Both the position numbers and the translations under genes were made by a program. DNA of 58,537 nucleotides from an uncultured Lachnospiraceae bacterium (lineage in GTDB: Bacteria; Bacillota; Clostridia; Lachnospirales; Lachnospiraceae): positions 1 to 58,537 of the forward strand of contig CAJUOE010000035.1 in the NCBI GenBank assembly GCA_910587895.1, written 5' to 3'. The notes below the pieces were generated by a model. It was not told the DNA's origin and searched no databases. It worked only from the letters and a program-made list of their open reading frames with translations. The number at the start of each line of letters is the position of its first letter. Position 1 is the first letter of the stretch. Positions 38,845 through 45,500 of the stretch are shown piece after piece.

Positions 38845-39714
38845 ATGCAGTTAGAAAAAACATTTTTTGAGAGGGAAGTTCGCGACGGATACGAAGTTTC
38901 GGAAAAAGTAAAGAAGATATGGGCAGTCGAGCTAAATCTTCTGGAATATTTTGATAATTTATGCCGGGAACACGATCTGCGCTATTTTGCAGATTATGGA
39001 ACCTTGCTTGGCGCTGTCCGGCATCAGGGATTTATCCCGTGGGATGATGATATTGATGTCGTCATGTTTCGGGATGATTATGAGAAACTGAAAGTAATTG
39101 CGCCGGATATTGTCTGCGAGCCTTATTTTTTCCAAAATGCTTATACGGATGACATGATAGGGGCGTTTTCCAAACTGAGGGACAGCAGGACAACGGCGAT
39201 AGAATTTCCGGATGCGTCGCCGGATTACAATCAGGGTATTTTTATTGACATATTTCCGTTGGACAGCGTTCCCGATGGCGCGAGCACCGATTCGGTAATC
39301 GGAGAGATGCAGAGGGAGATGTGGATGTCTGTGGTCAAGCCGCAGGCATTTATGGAGATGATTGAGCAAGGGCGCAAACCGGCTTTGGATGTTTCACTTT
39401 TTACAGAGCTGTTAAAGCGTCCGGTTCGTGAACGCATTAAAATGCTGGAAGAGTTTAACGTTTCCCGGTTTGGAGAATCTGACAAAGTTCAGTTTATCAT
39501 TGATTTTTTATGGAATTACCCGGGGCTGCCGCGGGACTGGTATGCGGACATAGTATATCTTCCTTTTGAAAATATAATGGTGCCGGCTCCGGCGGGGTAT
39601 GACAATATTTTAAAACACCGTTATGGGGATTATATGATGCCGGTTCAGGGAACAAGTATGCATGAAGATATTTTCTGGGATCCGGATGAACCTTATACAA
39701 AATACGTGAAATAA
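38845..39714 (+). CDS. LicD family phosphotransferase
   Basis: 289 residues with the LicD hallmark YGTLLGAVRHQGFIPWDDDID (51-71), containing the metal-binding acidic residues. LicD proteins move phosphocholine or related phospho-amino-alcohols from CDP carriers to glycans. KLRDSRTTAIE and IFIDIFPLDSVP are further family blocks. It follows the bifunctional gene by 16 bases with GGAGG upstream, so donor synthesis and transfer are in one operon. It is probably membrane-peripheral, as no transmembrane segment is visible. The acceptor could be the flagellar glycan or a wall polymer. Confidence 0.9.
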   Translation: MQLEKTFFEREVRDGYEVSEKVKKIWAVELNLLEYFDNLCREHDLRYFADYGTLLGAVRHQGFIPWDDDIDVVMFRDDYEKLKVIAPDIVCEPYFFQNAYTDDMIGAFSKLRDSRTTAIEFPDASPDYNQGIFIDIFPLDSVPDGASTDSVIGEMQREMWMSVVKPQAFMEMIEQGRKPALDVSLFTELLKRPVRERIKMLEEFNVSRFGESDKVQFIIDFLWNYPGLPRDWYADIVYLPFENIMVPAPAGYDNILKHRYGDYMMPVQGTSMHEDIFWDPDEPYTKYVK

Positions 39715-39718
39715 ACTA

Positions 39719-39747
39719 TTGACGCGTCCCCTTGATTGTGCTATAGT
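39719..39747 (+). promoter_or_regulatory. Sigma-A promoter of the rpmG-secE-nusG operon
   Basis: TTGACG (39719-39724), a 17-base spacer and TATAGT (39742-39747) preceded by TG. It lies a few bases after the LicD stop and about 66 bases before rpmG. It separates the housekeeping cluster from the glycan genes. Confidence 0.8.
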
Positions 39748-39812
39748 AAACTAGCGATGGAAGTAGGTCTTTTTTTTATGCCTAAATTTTGAATTAAGTG
39801 GAGGTGGAAGTT

Positions 39813-39962
39813 GTGCGCACAAGAATTACATTGGCATGTACAGAATGTAAGCAACGTAATTACAACATGACCAAGGACAAGAAAACTCATCCCGACAGAA
39901 TGGAGACGAAGAAATACTGCCGATTCTGCAGGACCCATACGTTACACAAAGAAACGAAGTAG
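39813..39962 (+). CDS. rpmG: 50S ribosomal protein L33
   Basis: A 49-residue protein too short for most gene callers. Translation gives (V/M)RTRITLACTECKQRNYN, a typical bacterial L33. The zinc-ribbon cysteines C9, C12, C36 and C39 are all present, so this is the C+ (zinc-binding) form. The GTG start at 39813 has GGAGGTGG (39800-39807) upstream. It heads the rpmG-secE-nusG order typical of Firmicutes and lies 24 bases before secE. Confidence 0.97.
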   Translation: MRTRITLACTECKQRNYNMTKDKKTHPDRMETKKYCRFCRTHTLHKETK

Positions 39963-39986
39963 TAAGGCAGAGCGTAGGAGGTAAAA

Positions 39987-40193
39987 ATGGCAGAGACGAA
40001 AACAGAAAAGGCTCCCAAAACGAGCTGGCTCACCGGTCTGAAGGCTGAATTTGACAAGATCATCTGGCCTGACAAGAAATCACTTACCAGACAGACCATA
40101 GCAGTAATTGCGGTTTCGATTGTCCTGGGTCTTATCATTGCCGTAGTGGACGTATTCATTAAGTACGGCGTAGATGCCCTGGTAAACTTATAG
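39987..40193 (+). CDS. secE: Preprotein translocase subunit SecE
   Basis: 68 residues, the small essential SecYEG subunit. An N-terminal charged tail with AEFDKIIWPDKKSLTRQT, the conserved amphipathic helix and W-P-x motif, is followed by one membrane segment (about 39-60: AVIAVSIVLGLIIAVVDVFI). Length is typical of the single-span Gram-positive form. AGGAGG precedes ATG 39987, and nusG follows 16 bases after its stop. Confidence 0.97.
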   Translation: MAETKTEKAPKTSWLTGLKAEFDKIIWPDKKSLTRQTIAVIAVSIVLGLIIAVVDVFIKYGVDALVNL

Positions 40194-40209
40194 GAGGCGT
40201 AGGTGATTT

Positions 40210-40725
40210 ATGGCAGAGGCAAACTGGTATGTAGTTCATACCTATTCCGGTTATGAAAAGAAAGTTAAGGAGAACATTGAAAAGACAATTGAGAATCGGC
40301 ACCTGGAAGACCAGATCCTGGAAGTGAGGGTTCCGATGCAGAGCGTTGTGGAAATGAAAAACGGTGTGAGAAAAACCGTTGAGAAGAAGATGTTTCCAGG
40401 CTATGTTCTTATTAATATGGTTATGAATGATGATATATGGTATGTGGTAAGAAATACCAGAGGTGTTACCGGGTTTGTCGGTCCGGGTTCCAAGCCGGTA
40501 CCGCTCACTGAAGCTGAAATGAGACCATTGGGTATTCAGGTTGACAATGTGGTTGTTGATTTTGAGGAAGGTGATTCCATCCGGGTAGTCGGCGGCGTCT
40601 GGAAAGACACTGTTGGCATCATCCAGTCGATGAATCATGGGAAACAGATGGTGACCATCAATGTTGACCTGTTCGGTCGTGAAACACCGGTAGAAATAAG
40701 TTTCACAGATATCAGAAAGTTATAA
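40210..40725 (+). CDS. nusG: Transcription termination/antitermination factor NusG
   Basis: 171 residues. The NGN domain opens with WYVVHTYSGYEKKVKENIEK and contains KMFPGYVLINMVMNDDIWYVVRNTRGVTGFVG, the RNA polymerase-binding face. The C-terminal KOW motif region reads GDSIRVVGGVWKDTVGIIQS, which contacts Rho or ribosomal S10. Slightly shorter than E. coli NusG, as usual in Clostridia. It follows secE and is about 60 bases before rplK, in the same direction. Confidence 0.97.
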   Translation: MAEANWYVVHTYSGYEKKVKENIEKTIENRHLEDQILEVRVPMQSVVEMKNGVRKTVEKKMFPGYVLINMVMNDDIWYVVRNTRGVTGFVGPGSKPVPLTEAEMRPLGIQVDNVVVDFEEGDSIRVVGGVWKDTVGIIQSMNHGKQMVTINVDLFGRETPVEISFTDIRKL

Positions 40726-40786
40726 GATGCGTTTGTGACAGGATGCTAGGATCCTGCACATGAAATATGTAAGGAGGATTTTCCAA

Positions 40787-41212
40787 ATGGCAAAGAAAGT
40801 AGAAGGATATATTAAATTACAGATTCCTGCCGGAAAGGCTACACCGGCACCACCAGTTGGACCGGCTCTTGGACAGCATGGCGTAAATATCGTTGAATTT
40901 ACCAAGCAGTTCAATGCGAAGACAGCCGATCAGGGAGATTTAATTATACCGGTAGTAATTACCGTGTATGCAGACAGAAGCTTTAGCTTTATAACAAAGA
41001 CCCCGCCTGCTGCTGTTCTGATTAAGAAGGCATGTAACATCAAATCCGGTTCCGGTGAACCGAATAAGACAAAGGTTGCAACCATTCCGAAAGCAAAGGT
41101 TCAGGAGATCGCAGAACTGAAAATGAAAGACCTGAATGCCGGCTCTTTGGAAGCAGCTATGAGCATGATAGCAGGAACGGCAAGAAGTATGGGTGTTGAA
41201 GTCGGAGAATAG
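40787..41212 (+). CDS. rplK: 50S ribosomal protein L11
   Basis: 141 residues. Conserved blocks are KLQIPAGKATPAPPVGPALGQHGVNIVEF at the N-terminus (the thiostrepton-site proline-rich region) and the C-terminal rRNA-binding domain ending TARSMGVEV. The start is ATG 40787 with AAGGAGGA upstream; an in-frame extension to 40760 overlaps the leader. The leader (40726-40786) contains a small hairpin, CAGGAT/ATCCTG at 40740-40757, of unknown role. L11 forms the GTPase-associated centre with L10 and L7/L12, encoded nearby. Confidence 0.97.
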   Translation: MAKKVEGYIKLQIPAGKATPAPPVGPALGQHGVNIVEFTKQFNAKTADQGDLIIPVVITVYADRSFSFITKTPPAAVLIKKACNIKSGSGEPNKTKVATIPKAKVQEIAELKMKDLNAGSLEAAMSMIAGTARSMGVEVGE

Positions 41213-41233
41213 ACACCCGGCACTTAGCGAAAC

Positions 41234-41262
41234 GTGGGAGGGACAACTCCCGATATTACCAC
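41234..41262 (+). promoter_or_regulatory. Candidate L1 autoregulatory hairpin before rplA
   Basis: GTGGGAG (41234-41240) pairs partly with CTCCC (41247-41251) and, across an asymmetric loop, with CCAC (41259-41262). This two-helix shape resembles the rRNA site bound by L1 and lies 16 bases upstream of the rplA start, overlapping the region before its ribosome site. Feedback control by L1 is plausible but inferred; the usual place is before rplK. Confidence 0.35.
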
Positions 41263-41277
41263 CAGGAGGTTATCAGA

Positions 41278-41970
41278 ATGAAACGAGGAAAGAAATATTT
41301 AGAGGCTGCAAAAGTAATTGACAGAACAGTGCAGTATGATACAGAAGAAGCAATCAGCCTTGTGAAAAAGGTTGCAGTTGCTAAATTTGATGAAACAATC
41401 GAAGCTCATATCAGAACCGGCTGTGACGGACGTCACGCAGAACAGCAGATTCGTGGAGCGGTAGTGCTGCCGCACGGAACCGGAAGAAGCGTTCGTGTTC
41501 TGGTTTTTGCAAAGGGTGAGAAAATAGACGAGGCAATGGCGGCAGGAGCTGACCACGTTGGCGGAGAAGAACTGATTCCGAAGATCCAGAACGACGGATG
41601 GCTGGATTTTGACGTAGTCGTTGCTACTCCGGACATGATGGGCGTTGTTGGCCGTCTGGGACGTGTACTTGGACCGAAAGGCCTGATGCCGAACCCCAAA
41701 GCAGGAACCGTTACCATGGATGTTACCAAGGCAGTAAACGATATCAAAGCCGGTAAGATTGAGTACAGATTAGATAAGACCAATATTATCCATGTGCCAA
41801 TTGGAAAAGCATCTTTTACAGAACAACAATTAGCGGACAACTTCCAGACCCTTATAGATGCCATCATTAAGGCAAGGCCTTCAGCAGTGAAAGGACAGTA
41901 CCTGAGAAGCGTTACGCTCACGCCTACCATGGGACCGGGTGTGAAGGTTAACACTGCGAAACTTGTTTAA
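41278..41970 (+). CDS. rplA: 50S ribosomal protein L1
   Basis: 230 residues of the L1 stalk protein, which helps release tRNA from the E site and often represses its own operon. Typical blocks are KRGKKYLEAAK at the start, LGPKGLMPNPKAGTVT in the RNA-binding region and the near-terminal GQYLRSVTLTPTMGPGVKVN. AGGAGG precedes ATG 41278. It follows rplK by 65 bases holding the candidate L1 hairpin. The L10 promoter lies directly after its stop. Confidence 0.97.
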   Translation: MKRGKKYLEAAKVIDRTVQYDTEEAISLVKKVAVAKFDETIEAHIRTGCDGRHAEQQIRGAVVLPHGTGRSVRVLVFAKGEKIDEAMAAGADHVGGEELIPKIQNDGWLDFDVVVATPDMMGVVGRLGRVLGPKGLMPNPKAGTVTMDVTKAVNDIKAGKIEYRLDKTNIIHVPIGKASFTEQQLADNFQTLIDAIIKARPSAVKGQYLRSVTLTPTMGPGVKVNTAKLV

Positions 41971-41978
41971 ATTCAATG

Positions 41979-42007
41979 TTGACATCTAAAATATACAATG
42001 TTATACT
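41979..42007 (+). promoter_or_regulatory. Sigma-A promoter of the rplJL unit
   Basis: TTGACA (41979-41984, perfect), a 17-base spacer and TATACT (42002-42007). Transcription would begin near 42014, directly before the L10 leader. Confidence 0.88.
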
Positions 42008-42013
42008 ATACAG

Positions 42014-42146
42014 GAATTTTGCCGAAGACAGCAGGTGCCGCAAGGCGTAACATGTTGGCCTGCCGAGGAGATGAGCCGGGCGTTTTGCTTGGTGGATGAA
42101 ATGTATTTTCAGACCTCTTTGTCTTTTGGGCAAAGAGGTTTTTTTA
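42014..42146 (+). ncRNA. L10 ribosomal protein leader RNA
   Basis: The segment carries the conserved elements of the L10 leader (Rfam L10_leader): GCCGAAGACAGCAGGTGCCG and, further on, GGCCTGCCGAGGAG, which pair to build the site bound by the L10-L7/L12 complex. It ends in an attenuator hairpin at 42113-42139. Bound protein favours termination, a negative feedback on rplJ and rplL. It lies between a consensus promoter and rplJ, as in other Firmicutes. Confidence 0.9.
42113..42146 (+). terminator. Attenuator terminator of the L10 leader
   Basis: ACCTCTTTG (42113-42121) pairs perfectly with CAAAGAGGT (42131-42139), followed by seven T residues. It forms the regulated terminator ahead of rplJ. 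Confidence 0.88.
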
Positions 42147-42273
42147 TCTTATATGTCACAGTCGCAGAGCGACTATTTCCTATAAGATAAAACAATTATG
42201 CGCACTCGTGCAATAAGAAATATGTCGCTAAAGCGACTGCACTCGGCGCGTCAAAGTGGGCAAGCCCACTTTG
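42146..42273 (+). repeat. Cluster of three small palindromes between the L10 attenuator and rplJ
   Basis: First: ATCTTATA (42146-42153) with TATAAGAT (42181-42188), enclosing AGTCGC/GCGACT (42160-42174). Second: GTCGC-TAAA-GCGAC (42224-42237). Third: CAAAGTGGGC/GCCCACTTTG (42252-42273), 10 bp with a two-base loop. The shared GTCGC/GCGAC core suggests a REP-like intergenic element inserted in the leader. There is no gene in this stretch. Confidence 0.5.
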
Positions 42274-42306
42274 TTCCCCATAATAAAATAAGGAGGTGCA
42301 CGATTC

Positions 42307-42852
42307 GTGGCAAAAGTAGAATTAAAGCAGCCTATTGTACAGGAAATTGCAGAACAGATCAAAGATGCACAGTCTGTAGTATTGGTAGACTATCGCGGAT
42401 TGACTGTAGAAGAAGATACACAGTTGCGTAAGCAGTTGAGAGAAGCCGGTGTTACTTATAAAGTATACAAGAATACCCTGATGAATTTCGCATTCAAGGG
42501 AACAGACTTCGAGAGCATGTCTTCTTTACTGGAAGGACCGAATGCAATCGCTATTTCCAAAGAAGATGCGACTGCACCAGCAAGAATTCTTGCTAAATTT
42601 GCTAAGACAGCAGATGCATTAGAATTAAAAGCAGGTGTTGTAGAAGGAACATTCTATGATGCGGCTGGAATTAAGGCAATCGCCAGCGTTCCGTCCAGAG
42701 AAGAATTGCTTTCCAAATTCCTTGGCAGCATTCAGTCTCCGATTACCAATCTGGCACGTGTTCTTAACCAGATTGCTGAAAAGGGCGGCGGAGCAGAGGC
42801 AGCGTCGGCAGCGGAAGAGGCTCCTGTAGCTGAAGCAGCGCCGGAAGCATAA
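42307..42852 (+). CDS. rplJ: 50S ribosomal protein L10
   Basis: 181 residues. The N-terminal rRNA-binding part has KVELKQPIVQEIAEQIKDAQSVVLVDYRGLTV and the KNTLMNFAFKG block; the C-terminal helix that carries L7/L12 dimers is followed by an Ala/Glu-rich tail. The start is GTG 42307 with AGGAGGTG at 42291-42298. It is regulated by its own leader upstream, and rplL follows after 46 bases. Longer than E. coli L10 because of the low-complexity tail, as is common in Clostridia. Confidence 0.97.
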   Translation: MAKVELKQPIVQEIAEQIKDAQSVVLVDYRGLTVEEDTQLRKQLREAGVTYKVYKNTLMNFAFKGTDFESMSSLLEGPNAIAISKEDATAPARILAKFAKTADALELKAGVVEGTFYDAAGIKAIASVPSREELLSKFLGSIQSPITNLARVLNQIAEKGGGAEAASAAEEAPVAEAAPEA

Positions 42853-42898
42853 GGCAACGAAATTAAAATTTATAATAACAAAATGGAGGTAAACAATA

Positions 42899-43276
42899 AT
42901 GGCAAAGTTGACAACAGCAGAATTTATTGAAGCGATTAAAGAGTTAAGCGTATTAGAGTTAAATGAATTAGTAAAAGCATGTGAAGAGGAATTCGGCGTA
43001 TCCGCAGCAGCAGGCGTTGTAGTTGCAGCAGCAGGTGGAGAAGGAGCAGCAGCAGGCGAAGAGAAGAGCGAGTTCGATGTTGAGCTGACAGAAGTTGGCC
43101 CGAACAAGGTTAAGGTCATCAAAGTTGTCCGTGAAGTAACCGGATTAGGCCTGAAGGAAGCCAAAGAAGTCGTTGACGGAGCACCTAAGGTTGTTAAGGA
43201 AGGCGCTGAGAAGGCAGAGGCTGAAGACATTAAGGCTAAGTTAGAGGCAGAAGGCGCAAAAGTAACATTAAAATAA
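42899..43276 (+). CDS. rplL: 50S ribosomal protein L7/L12
   Basis: 125 residues. The N-terminal dimerisation helices (FIEAIKELSVLELNELVKACEEEFG), the flexible Ala/Gly hinge and the C-terminal factor-binding domain (KIKV-type KVKVIKVVREVTGLGLKEAKEVV) are all present. AATGGAGG precedes ATG 42899. A strong terminator follows, so the unit ends here instead of running into rpoB. Confidence 0.97.
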   Translation: MAKLTTAEFIEAIKELSVLELNELVKACEEEFGVSAAAGVVVAAAGGEGAAAGEEKSEFDVELTEVGPNKVKVIKVVREVTGLGLKEAKEVVDGAPKVVKEGAEKAEAEDIKAKLEAEGAKVTLK

Positions 43277-43304
43277 TCGCGATTCAGCATTGAGACGTGT
43301 AATT

Positions 43305-43357
43305 AAAAAGAAAGAGGCTTTCAGAAAATTTATTTTCTGGAAAGTCTCTTTCTTTTT
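43305..43357 (+). terminator. Strong intrinsic terminator after rplL
   Basis: AAAAAGAAAGAG (43305-43316) pairs with CTCTTTCTTTTT, and CTTTC.AGAAAAT pairs with ATTTTCTGGAAAG inside, giving a long stem with a small bulge and a T-rich 3' arm. It ends the rplJL transcript and insulates the sigma-factor genes. Confidence 0.85.
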
Positions 43358-43381
43358 GATTATAGGGCGAAAGACCGCGTG

Positions 43382-43409
43382 CCCATAAAAGCGACTGAGC
43401 TTTTATGGG
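43382..43409 (+). repeat. 11-bp palindrome with GCGAC core downstream of rplL
   Basis: CCCATAAAAGC (43382-43392) pairs perfectly with GCTTTTATGGG (43399-43409) over a 6-base loop. The left arm and loop contain GCGACTGA, echoing the GTCGC/GCGAC cores upstream of rplJ. No T tract follows. The rest of the gap to 43562 shows only a candidate promoter. Confidence 0.45.
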
Positions 43410-43461
43410 AGGAGCGTCTCAGGCAAAAAGCGCAACGCGTGTTCCTCATACCACAAATTTC

Positions 43462-43490
43462 CATTAAATTTTTCAAAAATATGATAGAAT
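43462..43490 (+). promoter_or_regulatory. Candidate extended -10 promoter of the ECF sigma operon
   Basis: TAGAAT (43485-43490) preceded by TG at 43482-43483 gives an extended -10. The position 17 bases upstream (CATTAA) is a poor -35. About 70 bases before the sigma gene. An additional autoregulated ECF promoter may exist but no motif was recognised. Confidence 0.4.
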
Positions 43491-43562
43491 TTTCCCTGCA
43501 CATCCGTAATAATAAGTGTAATTACAAAACCAACCGCGCGGGTTTGGAAAAGAGGATGGTTT

Positions 43563-44117
43563 ATGAAGATTGGAGAGCACAATTATATTCAGCAATTACA
43601 ACAGCATAACGAAAAAGCGCTTTTATACGTAATTGACGTATACGGCGGCCTGCTGAAATCCGTGATACGCAAACAGCTTTTCAGTTTGCCGGAAAGGCAG
43701 GAGGAGTGCCTGGATGACGTGCTTTTAAAGATCTGGCAGAATATTTCCGACTTTGATGAAAGCAAAAATTCGTTTAAAAATTGGGCAGCCGCCATTGCGA
43801 GGTATCGGGCAATTGATTATCTGAGGCAATATCAGCGTGAAATTACGACGGTGGATATTGAAGATACTGTAATTGCCAGGGAAGACCACAGAATCGCGGC
43901 TATGATAGAACAGGAAATTTCAGATGAAGTGGAAAGGATGCTGGACTCTTTAAAACCTGTGGATCGGGAATTGTTTATCAGGCTATATGTGGAGGAACAA
44001 TCCATGGAGGAAGTCAGTCGGGAGACCGGAATCAAAAAAGAAGTGATCTATAACCGACTGTCCAGAAGCAAGCGGAAACTCCGCAGGCAATACCGATTAG
44101 AAAGAGGTGTATGGTGA
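43563..44117 (+). CDS. ECF-type RNA polymerase sigma factor
   Basis: 184 residues with sigma region 2 (about 15-90: ALLYVIDVYGGLLKSVI, DVLLKIWQNISDFDES, FKNWAAAIARYRAIDYLRQ) and region 4 (about 128-176: LDSLKPVDRELFIRLYVEEQSMEEVSRETGIKKEVIYNRLSRSKRKLRR), separated by a short linker, so it lacks regions 1 and 3. ATG 43563 has AGAGGA upstream. Its stop shares a base with the next ATG, and that gene encodes a membrane protein, the expected anti-sigma factor. It sits between rplL and rpoB, an unusual place. The regulon is unknown. Confidence 0.92.
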   Translation: MKIGEHNYIQQLQQHNEKALLYVIDVYGGLLKSVIRKQLFSLPERQEECLDDVLLKIWQNISDFDESKNSFKNWAAAIARYRAIDYLRQYQREITTVDIEDTVIAREDHRIAAMIEQEISDEVERMLDSLKPVDRELFIRLYVEEQSMEEVSRETGIKKEVIYNRLSRSKRKLRRQYRLERGVW

Positions 44118-45295
44118 TGAAAAAAAACATTTATCAGTTGCTGAATGAAGTGGAAACGGATTTCAGGGAATATGAGCAGACAGAATTGTCATCCCGGGAA
44201 AAGGAATATCATAAACAGAAGTTTTTAATGGAGGTAAAGCGAATGGATAAGATGAATCGAAAAAATAAAAACAGAAAAATATGGAAAATTGCAGCAGGGA
44301 TGGCGGCAGCCTGCGTACTGACAGTAGGAGTGACCAGTGTCGCAAATCCGGTTTTGGCAAAAGAGATTTTCAGCAGTGTGTTTGGGAACCTGGTGGAAAA
44401 CGCGCAGGGCGAAAAATACGAAAAAGAAGATACGGAAATGTATACCAAACTGGGGAAAAATGCAACGTCCGTCCAGGATGAGATTGGCAGGCTGCAGGAG
44501 CAGGGGAATTATGTGACGACAATGGAGAACAATGGCGTGACTGTTTCTGTGTCGGATGTGTACTGCGACGGCTATGTCCTCTATTATACTGCATCCATTA
44601 AGACGGATGATGAAGGACTGAACCGGGCGGATGGGATTATTACAGAGACAAAAGAAGGTCCCAATCCATCCATTTCCATAGATGGAGCCACATTATCCGG
44701 TTATGCCTCCAAAGCGTTTGACAAATCCAAAGATGGTTCCTTTGTGACCATCAACCAGCTTGATTTGCTAAATCCAACAGATACTAAGGAGAAACCGATG
44801 GATCTGAAGGTGGGTGAAAAGGATACCCTTGTTGTGGACTGGGATGTAAAACAGTTTGTAGGCTATCTCTGGGATCAGTGGGAGGAGTCAGGAGAGTATG
44901 TAAGCACAGGCAAGGTTGAGGGCGACTGGCACTTGAGGTTCCCGGTAACGATTGACAGATCAGGCAATGAGAGTTTCGATATTAATAAAGAAGAAAATGG
45001 AATCCTGGTCAAAAGTGCAGTCAGGACGAAGGCTGGGCTGGTTGTTGAGGTAGAACTTCCCGATTTCACAAAGGCTCCGTATAATGATCCTTACAACGAC
45101 CCTTATATGGGCATCAAGGACAGCGAGGGCAATTGGCTGCAATGGATGAACCAACAGACGGATATGCATGAAGACGGCACATCAACCATACAGATTATGG
45201 TGCTCTATGATGGAGAGAAAGATTTGACGTTTGACGTTACAAGTAAAGATGAGGAGCCTGTTAATTTTGCGAGCATAGGGTTCCGGATTCCGTAA
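44117..45295 (+). CDS. Membrane anti-sigma factor with DUF4179-like extracellular domain
   Basis: 392 residues. The N-terminal 50 residues are cytoplasmic and charged (YQLLNEVETDFREYEQTEL), a likely sigma-binding arm; one membrane segment spans about 55-76 (IWKIAAGMAAACVLTVGVTSV); the rest is extracellular with the VANPVLAKEIFSSVFG region typical of DUF4179-type proteins. Late strands include DPYNDPYMGIKDSEG. ATG 44117 is chosen over ATG 44111 because AGAGG (44103-44107) is then 9 bases away; it overlaps the sigma stop codon. It would sense an envelope signal and release the sigma factor. Confidence 0.82.
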   Translation: MKKNIYQLLNEVETDFREYEQTELSSREKEYHKQKFLMEVKRMDKMNRKNKNRKIWKIAAGMAAACVLTVGVTSVANPVLAKEIFSSVFGNLVENAQGEKYEKEDTEMYTKLGKNATSVQDEIGRLQEQGNYVTTMENNGVTVSVSDVYCDGYVLYYTASIKTDDEGLNRADGIITETKEGPNPSISIDGATLSGYASKAFDKSKDGSFVTINQLDLLNPTDTKEKPMDLKVGEKDTLVVDWDVKQFVGYLWDQWEESGEYVSTGKVEGDWHLRFPVTIDRSGNESFDINKEENGILVKSAVRTKAGLVVEVELPDFTKAPYNDPYNDPYMGIKDSEGNWLQWMNQQTDMHEDGTSTIQIMVLYDGEKDLTFDVTSKDEEPVNFASIGFRIP

Positions 45296-45302
45296 ATAAA
45301 GG

Positions 45303-45331
45303 ATAATATATAAAAGCATAATATATAAAAG
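45303..45331 (+). repeat. Perfect 14-bp tandem direct repeat (period 15)
   Basis: ATAATATATAAAAG occurs at 45303-45316 and again, identical, at 45318-45331, with one spacer base. It begins seven bases after the anti-sigma stop codon and directly precedes the terminator. Confidence 0.8.
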
Positions 45332-45358
45332 GAAACCTCTTCGGGGGTTTTCTTTTTG
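45330..45358 (+). terminator. Terminator of the sigma/anti-sigma unit
   Basis: GGAAACCTC and GGGGGTTTTC form a short stem over a TTCG-type loop (45331-45351), followed by TTTTT. A compact intrinsic terminator. Confidence 0.7.
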
Positions 45359-45373
45359 TCTCTTGATTTTTGT

Positions 45374-45401
45374 TTGTACACGCATAAAATTATGGTATAA
45401 T
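45374..45401 (+). promoter_or_regulatory. Extended -10 promoter of the zinc-ribbon protein gene
   Basis: TATAAT (45396-45401, perfect) preceded by TGG makes a TGnTATAAT extended -10; TTGTAC at 45374-45379 is a weak -35 with a 16-base spacer. It lies about 100 bases upstream of the gene. Confidence 0.65.
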
Positions 45402-45500
45402 TAATGAGAACAAAAAAAGCGCTTATGTAGAGCGAATAAGATTTTGGTGGACAATGAGTTTTCCAAATTTACTTTAAGAGGAAGGTGTGGGTGATACAAT

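Noticed and set aside
40740..40757. CAGGAT/ATCCTG hairpin before rplK as a riboswitch or terminator
   Set aside because: Six-pair stem, no T tract and no conserved leader signature; too little to assign a function.
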